From positions 1,550,001 to 1,614,000 of the forward strand of contig NZ_LR134352.1 in assembly GCF_900637185.1 (NCBI RefSeq): DNA of 64,000 nucleotides, in the 5' to 3' direction. Shown here one piece after another: positions 57,529-64,000 of this stretch; the first letter of the stretch is position 1; each line of letters begins with the position of its first letter. The DNA is from Nocardia asteroides. Its GTDB lineage: Bacteria > Actinomycetota > Actinomycetes > Mycobacteriales > Mycobacteriaceae. Below the pieces are notes generated by a model. The model was not told where the DNA came from. It ran no database searches and saw only the letters and a list, made by a program, of their open reading frames with translations. A program made the position numbers and the translations under genes.

Positions 57529-59040
57529 TCAGCCGCGACCGTGCCGCAGCCGGAACAGGGCCTTGGCGGTGGTGAGATGACCGGGCTGCCGGTCGAAGGT
57601 CGACAGCCGCACCGGCGCCCGGTAGCGGCGTCGCGCGATCGACATCGTGCGGCTGAACTCGCGCAGACCCTGCTGGCCGTGACTGTGGCCCTGCCCGTAC
57701 TCGCCGACCCCGCCGAACGGCAGGGCCGGGATGCCGGTGAACGCGGTCGACGAATTGACCGTCACCACGCCCACCCGGAGCTGGTCGGCGACCAGCTCGG
57801 CGCTGGGGATGTCGCGGGTGAACACGGTCACCGCGATGCCGTTGCCCGCCGCGTTCACCCTGGTCACCGCGTCGGCCAGATCGGCGACCCGGTTCACCAC
57901 CAGGATCGGGCCGATGCCCTCGCCGGTGATGGCGATGCTCTCCTCCGGCACCTCGGCCAGCACGATCGGCTCCACATACGGGTCGCGGAAGGAATCGAGC
58001 CCGCCTAGGACCGCGTACCCGCCGCGGGCGACCGCGTCGCGCACCTGCCTGCGGGCCCCGTCGACCTGGGCGGCGTTGATCATCGGGCCGTAGGCGGCGC
58101 GATTGTCGGCGCCGGGACGTAGTCGCGCGGCGCGGTCGGCCGCCCTGGCCAGGAAGTCGTCGAACACCGAGTCGGCCACATAACAGCGCTGGATGCCCGA
58201 GGCGTTCTGCCCCGAATTCGCCATCGCGCCGAAGACCGCGGCCTCGGCCGCCGCGTCGAGATCGGCGTCGACGTGGACGATCATGCTGCCCTTGCCGGTG
58301 TGCTCGACCACCACGGGTGTCAGCGTCTGCGCGCACAGCGCGATCACCTCGCGCCCGCCCGCCTCCGGGCCCGCGTAGGCGATCTTGTCGACCTTGGACT
58401 TGCACAGCGCGGTCGCCGTGCGGGTGTCGCCGGTGACGGCTTGCAGCACCGGCTGGTCGGGCGCGATCGCGGCCCAGCTCTCGGCGAGCCAGGTGCCGAC
58501 ACCGGTGGTCAGCTCGTGCGGGGTGAAGACCACCGCGTTGCCCGCGGCCATGGCGTAGGCGATCGACCCCATCGGCGTGAAGACAGGGTTGTTCCAGGCG
58601 CCGAGCACCCCCACCACGCCCAGCGGCAGATAGCCCACCGAGGCGTGCTGGTTGCGGGTGAACCAGCCGGTCGGCAGCCGTCGACGGCCCAGTGTCGCTT
58701 CGGCATTGCGGGCGGCCCAGTCCAGGTTCTCCACCGCCAGCATCACCTCCAGCGTGGCGTCTGCCTCGGGTTTGCCGGTCTCGTTGCGCAGCACCTCGAC
58801 CAGATCGCCGGTGTGCCTGGCGATATGACCGCGCCACTGCAGCAGCAGGCGCTTGCGGTCACCGAATCCCAGTTCGCCCCACCAGTTCTGGGTGGCCCTG
58901 GCGGTACGGACCGCGCGCGTGACCTCCGCGGGCCCGTGCACCGGATACTGCGCGAGCTGCTCGCCGGTGCGCGGGTCGAACGACGTCAGCACGTCGGATC
59001 GCCCGGTCGGCACGGCGCTCGCCGCTGCTGACTCGGCCAT
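57529..59040 (-). CDS. aldehyde dehydrogenase family protein lacking the catalytic Cys
   Basis: A protein of 503 residues with the full ALDH fold: VGVLGAWNNPVFTPMGSIAYAM and AVVFTPHE in the NAD domain, VVVEHTGKGSMIV at about residue 250 carrying the usual general-base Glu (family ELGGK), and the C-terminal PFGGVGEYGQG. The active-site loop reads NSGQNASGIQR at about residue 285, where related enzymes have GQNCxG; the nucleophilic Cys is replaced by Ala (codon GCC). It should be unable to form the thiohemiacetal, so it is probably a pseudoenzyme or has another role. ATG 59040 follows AGAGGTG. The rest of the protein is well preserved, arguing against simple decay. Confidence 0.85.
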   Translation of the reverse strand: MAESAAASAVPTGRSDVLTSFDPRTGEQLAQYPVHGPAEVTRAVRTARATQNWWGELGFGDRKRLLLQWRGHIARHTGDLVEVLRNETGKPEADATLEVMLAVENLDWAARNAEATLGRRRLPTGWFTRNQHASVGYLPLGVVGVLGAWNNPVFTPMGSIAYAMAAGNAVVFTPHELTTGVGTWLAESWAAIAPDQPVLQAVTGDTRTATALCKSKVDKIAYAGPEAGGREVIALCAQTLTPVVVEHTGKGSMIVHVDADLDAAAEAAVFGAMANSGQNASGIQRCYVADSVFDDFLARAADRAARLRPGADNRAAYGPMINAAQVDGARRQVRDAVARGGYAVLGGLDSFRDPYVEPIVLAEVPEESIAITGEGIGPILVVNRVADLADAVTRVNAAGNGIAVTVFTRDIPSAELVADQLRVGVVTVNSSTAFTGIPALPFGGVGEYGQGHSHGQQGLREFSRTMSIARRRYRAPVRLSTFDRQPGHLTTAKALFRLRHGRG

Positions 59041-59337
59041 CGTCACCTCTCCCGAATTCGAACACGCCCGGGTACGGGCCGGTGAGACGAGTGTTTCCCC
59101 GAGGGCCAGAGTATGGGCGCGCCGCGACGCCGACAAGGTCATCGCACTGCCCTTCCACTGCCCTCGTGAGCAAAACCACAGGGTTGCGGGAAACCGCTCG
59201 CCCGGTCCGCGCAGACCGGAGCCGGAAAAGGGCCGGACCGGTAACATCGCGCCGAACGGTATGGATCACTTACCGAGAAGAAAATTCCGTGTGCGCTCGT
59301 CCGTGTGGGCGCCGCACCGGCCGATGGTGGAGAGTTG

Positions 59338-60339
59338 ATGCCGAGTTCGATCTCAGTGGATGCGCCCGCGGGCGATGTCGCCGCGCGTGGCGGCGAGCCC
59401 GCGGTGCTGGTGTCCGACGTGCGCAAGTCCTTCGGTGACGTGCACGCCCTGCAAGGCATCAGTTTCCAGGCCGAGAAGGCCAGCGTGCTCGGCATCCTCG
59501 GCCCCAACGGCGCGGGCAAGACCACCACGGTCAAGATCCTGTCGACGCTGCTGCGCCCCGACTCCGGCACCGCGATCGTGGCCGGGCACGACGTGCGCAC
59601 CGACGCGGCGGGCGTGCGCAGGGCGATCATGATGACCGGCCAGTACGCCGCGCTCGACGAGAACCTGACCGGCCGCGAGAACCTGGAACTGTTCGGCCGG
59701 CTGATGGGCCTGACCAAGTCGGCCGCCCGCAAGCGCGCCGAAGTGCTGCTCGAGGAATTCGACCTGGTCAGCGCCGGTAAGCGGGCCGTGCGCAACTACT
59801 CCGGCGGCATGCGCAGGCGCGTCGACATCGCCTGCGGGCTGGTGGTGCGTCCCGAGGTGGTGTTCCTCGACGAGCCGACCACCGGCCTCGACCCGCGCAG
59901 CCGCCAGGGCGTGTGGGACCTGGTGACGGCGCTCAAGAACCAGGGCATCACGGTGCTGCTCACCACGCAGTACCTCGAAGAGGCCGACGTCCTCAGCGAC
60001 AACATCATCGTCATCGACAAGGGCACGGTCATCGCCGAGGGCACCGCCGACCAGCTCAAGGCCAAGACCGGCGGCAGCTTCTGCGAGATCGTCCCGCTGG
60101 ACCCGAGCCGCCTGGCCGCGACCGTCGAGGCGCTCGGCGACCTGGTCCCCGCCGCCGTCGCCGCCGACATCGCCGGCGCGGACAAGCTCTCGGTGCCCGC
60201 GCCCGACGGCGCCGCCACCCTCGCCGAGGCGCTGCGCAGACTCGACAGCGCCGGCATCGACCTGGCCGACATCGCGCTGCGCAGGCCCTCGCTCGACGAC
60301 GTGTTCCTGTCGATCACCGGTCATTCGGGCGGCCACTAG
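59338..60339 (+). CDS. drrA: ABC transporter ATP-binding protein, DrrA-like
   Basis: A protein of 333 residues. Walker A GPNGAGKTT (about residue 58), Q-loop in MMTGQYAALDENLTG, signature NYSGGMRRRV (about residue 153) and Walker B VVFLDEPTTGLDP (about residue 175) are all intact. A C-terminal extension of about 90 residues, ending RRPSLDDVFLSITGH, is characteristic of DrrA/CcmA-type exporters that move lipids and drugs. It drives the two permeases encoded immediately downstream; TAG of this gene overlaps GTG of the next. ATG 59338 follows GGAG. Mycobacterial DrrABC exports cell-wall lipids, so lipid or peptide export is plausible here, and the NRPS peptides are a possible but unproven cargo. 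Confidence 0.92.
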   Translation: MPSSISVDAPAGDVAARGGEPAVLVSDVRKSFGDVHALQGISFQAEKASVLGILGPNGAGKTTTVKILSTLLRPDSGTAIVAGHDVRTDAAGVRRAIMMTGQYAALDENLTGRENLELFGRLMGLTKSAARKRAEVLLEEFDLVSAGKRAVRNYSGGMRRRVDIACGLVVRPEVVFLDEPTTGLDPRSRQGVWDLVTALKNQGITVLLTTQYLEEADVLSDNIIVIDKGTVIAEGTADQLKAKTGGSFCEIVPLDPSRLAATVEALGDLVPAAVAADIAGADKLSVPAPDGAATLAEALRRLDSAGIDLADIALRRPSLDDVFLSITGHSGGH

Positions 60340-61148
60340 TGAGTGCTCCCACGGTCGCGCAAACGACCCTGTTCGACGACCTACCCCAGGCCCGGCCGAG
60401 CAGCTTCGCGCAGTGGCGCGCGCTGACCGGCCGCGTCGTGTGGACCATGGTCACCAAGGGCGAGCTGATCGTCGCGGTGCTGTTCCCGCTGGTGATCACC
60501 GTGGCCTTCTATCTGCCGCTGCGCTACGTGATGAAGGTGCAGGGCATCGACTACGCGCAGTACGTCATGCCGATCATCGTGCTCCAGACGATGGCGATGA
60601 CGATGATGTCCAACGCCCAGCTGGCCGCGTTCGAGGCGCTCACCGGCCTGAGTTCGCGGCTGCAGACCATGCCGATCGGCTCGCTGGTGCCGCTGGTCTC
60701 GCGGATCAGCGCCGGGCTGGTGCGTTCGGTGATCTCGCTGATCGCCACCATCGGCTACGGGTACCTGATCGGCTTCCGGTTCTCCGGCGGCTGGCTGCAG
60801 GCGCTGGCCTTCTGCGGCTTCGCGCTGGCGGTCGGGCTGGTGCTGACGCTGGGCGCCGACGCGCTCGGCAGCCTCACCAAGAACCCCGAGTCGCTGAGCC
60901 AGGCGCTGACCCTGCCGATTCTGATCTTCGGCATGCTCTCCACCGGGTTCGTGCCCGAGCAGGCCTTCCCGAGCTGGGCGCGGGGCTTCGCCCGTAATCA
61001 GCCGATCTCCCAGGCCGCCCAGACCCTCAGCGACATGGCCGCTGGCCATCTGAGCTGGGCCGGGACCTGGGTGTCGCTGGTGTGGCTGGCCGGGCTGACC
61101 ATCTTCTTCCTCCCACTGGCTGTGTGGGCGAGTGTGAGGCGATCATGA
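60339..61148 (+). CDS. drrB: ABC-2 type permease, DrrB-like
   Basis: A membrane protein of 269 residues with about six transmembrane helices, beginning with a 40-residue cytosolic segment. The ABC-2 family signature region is seen around LSQALTLPILIFGMLSTGFVP, followed by FARNQPISQAAQTLSDM, which matches DrrB-type permeases. GTG 60339 overlaps the stop codon of the ATP-binding subunit gene (TAGTG), so translational coupling is expected. Together with the DrrC-like protein it forms the membrane channel of the exporter. Confidence 0.9.
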   Translation: MSAPTVAQTTLFDDLPQARPSSFAQWRALTGRVVWTMVTKGELIVAVLFPLVITVAFYLPLRYVMKVQGIDYAQYVMPIIVLQTMAMTMMSNAQLAAFEALTGLSSRLQTMPIGSLVPLVSRISAGLVRSVISLIATIGYGYLIGFRFSGGWLQALAFCGFALAVGLVLTLGADALGSLTKNPESLSQALTLPILIFGMLSTGFVPEQAFPSWARGFARNQPISQAAQTLSDMAAGHLSWAGTWVSLVWLAGLTIFFLPLAVWASVRRS

Positions 61149-62002
61149 CCACGACAACGCCCGATCGGCACTCCATGCCGGTCGAGGAGACCGCGGCGCT
61201 GCTGCCGGTGGTGCACGCCAAGCCGGAAGGCGCGGTGTCGATGTGGGCGTCCCACAGCCTCCTGCAGTGCAAGCGCCTGCTGATGGTGTGGCTGCGCGAC
61301 CCGGCGACCACGATCCAGACCATCGTCTACCCGGCCGTCACGCTGCTGATGTTCCGCATCGTGCTCGGCGACTACATCACCGCCTACGGCGGCATGCCCG
61401 CGATCTACGGCCAGGCCGCGCTGCTCACCCTGGTGGCGGCCATGACCGGCGCGGTGGTGAGCGCGCTCGGCTTCAAGCGGGAGAAAGCGGCCGGACTGCT
61501 CAGCCGGTTCTACACGATGCCGCTGAACAAGGCCTCGCTGCTGACCGGCCGGTTGCTGGCCGAGGCGGTGCGCATCCTGATCACCACCGTGATCGTGCTC
61601 CTGGTGGCGGTGCCGCTCGGGTTCCTGTTCATGGAGGACCCGCTCACCAATATCGCGCTGGTCTGCGTGCCGGTGCTGTTCGGCCTCGGCTTCGCGGTGA
61701 TGGTGACCGCGCTGGCCACCGTCACCGAGGGCGTCATGCTGATCAGCCTGATCAGCATCGTCAACACGCTGCTGATGTTCTTCAACACCGGCTTCGTGCC
61801 GATCTTCGCCTATCCGACCTGGTTGCAGACCATCGTGGAGAACCAGCCGATGAGCTGCGCGATCAACGCGATGATCGGCCTGTCCTACGGCGGACCGGTC
61901 GCCGAGCCGCTGCTGAAGACGCTGGCCTGGACGATCGGGATGATCGCGGTGTTCGCCTACCCGGCGATCGCCGGCTACAAGCGCGCCGCGCAGTCGTCGT
62001 GA
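61145..62002 (+). CDS. drrC: ABC-2 type permease, DrrC-like
   Basis: A membrane protein of 285 residues with about six transmembrane helices, homologous in layout to the preceding permease (LISIVNTLLMFFNTGFVPIFAY, then VENQPMSCAINAM). The N-terminal 45 residues are cytosolic, and WLRDPATTIQTIVYP leads into the first helix. ATG 61145 overlaps the DrrB-like stop (ATGA), completing a tightly coupled three-gene operon that ends in a strong hairpin. Confidence 0.9.
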   Translation: MTTTTPDRHSMPVEETAALLPVVHAKPEGAVSMWASHSLLQCKRLLMVWLRDPATTIQTIVYPAVTLLMFRIVLGDYITAYGGMPAIYGQAALLTLVAAMTGAVVSALGFKREKAAGLLSRFYTMPLNKASLLTGRLLAEAVRILITTVIVLLVAVPLGFLFMEDPLTNIALVCVPVLFGLGFAVMVTALATVTEGVMLISLISIVNTLLMFFNTGFVPIFAYPTWLQTIVENQPMSCAINAMIGLSYGGPVAEPLLKTLAWTIGMIAVFAYPAIAGYKRAAQSS

Positions 62003-62012
62003 GTTACGGCGG

Positions 62013-62043
62013 TCGCCCCGGAGTCCGTGTGACTCCGGGGCGA
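62013..62043. terminator. bidirectional terminator between drrC-like and lycopene cyclase genes
   Basis: A perfect 13-bp stem (TCGCCCCGGAGTC and its complement) around the loop CGTGT, between two converging genes, 10 bases after one stop codon and 8 before the other. Confidence 0.85.
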
Positions 62044-62051
62044 TCGTCGTC

Positions 62052-63230
62052 TCAGTGCGTCGGCGCCTCGGCCGGTGCGAACGGGTAGTCGACCCACCGA
62101 TCGCGGTTGGTCCAGCCGACCAGGTCGTAGCGCCAGCGGAACGGCCAGGTGTGGGCGACGGTGTTGAACAGGACGGCGCCGAGCGCGGTGTAGTCGGCGT
62201 GCGCCGACAGCAGCGCCCGCTGTCCGCGCGGCGACTCGGTGAAGAACGCCTCGAACATGGCGATCGACTGGTCGGTGGTGAGCCTGCCCAGGCCCCACAG
62301 CCCGCGCATCCGCATCCAGTACACCGCCCGCGCCTGCCACGGCCACAGTGCCTCGATCGGGTCCCGGCCCTCCTGGACGGCCGCGACGGCGGTGTCGATC
62401 AGGGCGAGCGAGTCGGCCACCGAATAGCCGGTGCACGGGTGCATCATCCCGCCGCGCGACCCGAACGGCACGGCGACGGCGGTGCCCTTCTTCGGCGGCG
62501 GCTGATCCAGCGGATAGTGGGCGGCCTCGTGCGGTTCGTCCCCGGCGAGCCGGATTCCGTGCGCCGCGAGCCTGCTCAGTGTCCGCTTGCGTAGCTCGTG
62601 CTGGGGCATGCCGCCGCGTAGGCCGAGGCTGGTCTCCTCGAAGATCACCGTGCCGTCACCGAGCGGGACCGCGTAGAGGAACGACGGCGGCTCGTCCGGG
62701 CCAGCGCCGTTCTCCGGGCGCCAGTCCAGCAGCAGGCCCTCGCCGTCGGCGACCATCGGCGCCGCGGTCTCCGCGTCGACGAAGATGCCGTGCGCCGAGG
62801 CGGCCCTGCGCTTGCCGAGCACGGGCAGGCCCCTGGTGTCGAACACCGTCGCGGCCGAGATCACCCGCCCGTTCGCGAGTTCCACCTCGTGCCGGTCGAC
62901 CCGTCGCGCCCGCTGCGCGAACACCGTCGCGTCGTCGAGCGCCAGCGCCGCGTGCAACCCCGCCTTGGACAGCACACAGTAGGGCCGCTCGATCCGGTGC
63001 TCGGTCTTGGTCCACACCGTCGGCGCCGCGATCCGCTGCGCGATCACACTCTCCGGCAACCACCCCGGCAGCTCGTCGACCCAGCAGGAGAACGTCGGCG
63101 GAAACAGCCGTTCTGGCCGCGGATCCACCGCCGCCACCCGCAACCCCGCCACCGCGGCGCGATGCGCCAACCCCCGCCCGGCCGGCCCCAACCCCACCAC
63201 GCACACATCGAACTCCCGCACAACACTCAC
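62052..63230 (-). CDS. crtL: lycopene cyclase (CrtL/CrtY family)
   Basis: A flavoprotein of 392 residues that closes the end rings of lycopene to give beta-type carotenoids. The N-terminal dinucleotide-binding motif is VVGLGPAGRGLAH, followed by AAVDPRPERLFPPTFSCWVDEL, FDTRG, the IFEETSL motif (about residue 200) and the family signature MMHPCTGYSVADSL (about residue 270). GTG 63230 is chosen because the Rossmann strand begins ten residues later; GTG 63269 would add 13 residues, and neither has a clear ribosome-binding site. No other carotenoid genes are in the window. Confidence 0.9.
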   Translation of the reverse strand: MSVVREFDVCVVGLGPAGRGLAHRAAVAGLRVAAVDPRPERLFPPTFSCWVDELPGWLPESVIAQRIAAPTVWTKTEHRIERPYCVLSKAGLHAALALDDATVFAQRARRVDRHEVELANGRVISAATVFDTRGLPVLGKRRAASAHGIFVDAETAAPMVADGEGLLLDWRPENGAGPDEPPSFLYAVPLGDGTVIFEETSLGLRGGMPQHELRKRTLSRLAAHGIRLAGDEPHEAAHYPLDQPPPKKGTAVAVPFGSRGGMMHPCTGYSVADSLALIDTAVAAVQEGRDPIEALWPWQARAVYWMRMRGLWGLGRLTTDQSIAMFEAFFTESPRGQRALLSAHADYTALGAVLFNTVAHTWPFRWRYDLVGWTNRDRWVDYPFAPAEAPTH

Positions 63231-63291
63231 GCCCGCATTCAAACCGCTGCCCGAATCGGGCGCAAGCACGGTGCGGCGGGGCTCACGTCGG

Positions 63292-64000
63292 TCAGTCCTC
63301 CAGGGCCAGGGCTTGGCGGATGGTGAGGCGGCCCTGGGTTTGCATGAGGGAGCGGCGGTAGATCTTCTCGGCGACGATGACGATGGCGTAGGTGGCCACG
63401 GCCATCAGGGCCAGGGAGACGATGGGTTCCCACCAGGCGGCGGTGCCTTCGGCGAGGCGGCCCGGCATGGCGACGATGGACATGATCGGGACGTAGGAGG
63501 CGATCACGCGGGCGGTGCCGGAGAGGAAGATGCCGGCGAACAGCACGATCATGATGAGCATCGACAGGGGAGTGGCGGTGGATTGCAGGTCCTCGCTGCG
63601 GGTGGCCAGCGCGCCCGCCACCGCCCACAGGCTGGCCAGGGCGAGGAAGCCGACCAGGAAGAACACGATGAACCAGCCCGCCGCACCGGCGATCCGGGCC
63701 AGCTGATCGCCCTGCCCGATGGCGGCCAGCCCGAGCAGCCCCGAGCCCACGAACAGCGCGAGCTGCGCGAACGCCAGCACCGCGTTGCCGAGCACCTTGC
63801 CGATCAGCAACTGCCGCAGCGGCATCGCGCTGGCCAGGATCTCCACGATCCGGTTCTGCTTCTCCTCGACCACGCTCTGCGCGATCGACATCCCGAACAG
63901 CACCGAGGCCACATAGAACAGGAACGCGAACACGAACGCCACGATCTTGGCCAGCCCCGGGTCGACTCCGCCGCGTTCCAGCAGGTCGTAGGTGACCCCG
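63292..64000 (-). CDS. ABC-2 type permease, NatB-like (5' end outside window)
   Basis: The C-terminal 235 residues of a membrane protein whose frame stays open to the window edge. It shows the ABC-2 (NatB-like) motif GMSIAQSVVEEKQNRIVEIL followed by SAMPLRQLLIGKVLGN, then about five hydrophobic segments and a basic cytosolic tail (EKIYRRSLMQTQGRLT). It should work with an ATP-binding protein that is probably encoded just upstream, beyond the window. The stop codon lies 61 bases before the lycopene cyclase start on the same strand. Confidence 0.88.
   Translation of the reverse strand, partial: GVTYDLLERGGVDPGLAKIVAFVFAFLFYVASVLFGMSIAQSVVEEKQNRIVEILASAMPLRQLLIGKVLGNAVLAFAQLALFVGSGLLGLAAIGQGDQLARIAGAAGWFIVFFLVGFLALASLWAVAGALATRSEDLQSTATPLSMLIMIVLFAGIFLSGTARVIASYVPIMSIVAMPGRLAEGTAAWWEPIVSLALMAVATYAIVIVAEKIYRRSLMQTQGRLTIRQALALED

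Overview
The window is high-GC actinobacterial DNA from a mycolic-acid producer, most likely Nocardia or a close relative. The evidence is an antigen-85-type mycolyltransferase, a KmtR-like ArsR regulator, a DUF1542 membrane protein of the mycobacterial type, an SCO5389-family protein, a CrtL-type lycopene cyclase, DrrABC-like transporter genes and pervasive GTG/TTG or leaderless starts. This assignment rests on gene content alone.

Layout. 1-4.2 kb: small metabolic genes (DUF1801, a CxxC protein, a cytochrome P450, a secreted protein, DUF1330, a Vat-like acetyltransferase). 4.2-6.8 kb: a visibly less GC-rich, scrambled island. It holds a secreted small protein, two tandem copies of an immunity-like cytosolic protein, a leftover tail of a second secreted protein, a fragment of the acetyltransferase 5' end and a broken gene. 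6.8-17.3 kb: a Uma2-family protein, tRNA-Arg(CCT), a metallo-beta-lactamase-fold hydrolase, a frameshifted membrane protein, an acyl-CoA dehydrogenase divergent from its probable TetR regulator (with a good operator), a KmtR-like regulator, an acyl-CoA synthetase, an SCO5389-family protein, a nitronate monooxygenase-like enzyme and an M23 endopeptidase.

17.5-54.9 kb: four non-ribosomal peptide synthetase (NRPS) genes on the + strand, forming two paralogous assembly lines side by side. Line I is NRPS1 (A-T-C-A-T-C-pseudoA) plus NRPS2 (A-T-C-A-T-TE), four amino acids. Line II is NRPS3 (A-T-C-A-T-C-pseudoA) plus NRPS4 (A-T-C-A-T-C-A-T-C-A-T-E*-C-A-T-TE), seven amino acids. Each line starts with an A domain behind an Arg-rich leader and ends with a thioesterase. 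In both lines the first protein stops after a C domain followed by a catalytically dead, truncated adenylation domain, and the next protein starts with a complete A domain. The C/A boundary is therefore split between two polypeptides. E* is an epimerization domain that has lost its HHxxxDG motif, yet it is followed by a C domain of the DCL type. One A domain (NRPS3 A2) has a readable Thr code; the others do not match a code I can name with confidence. No MbtH-like protein, phosphopantetheinyl transferase or dedicated tailoring enzyme is seen beside the cluster.

55-64 kb: a secreted mycolyltransferase homologue, a double-HTH TetR regulator, an aldehyde dehydrogenase family protein lacking the catalytic Cys, a DrrABC-type ABC exporter operon, lycopene cyclase and the 3' part of an ABC-2 permease. 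The DrrABC-like exporter is the nearest plausible exporter for the NRPS products, but that link is only positional.
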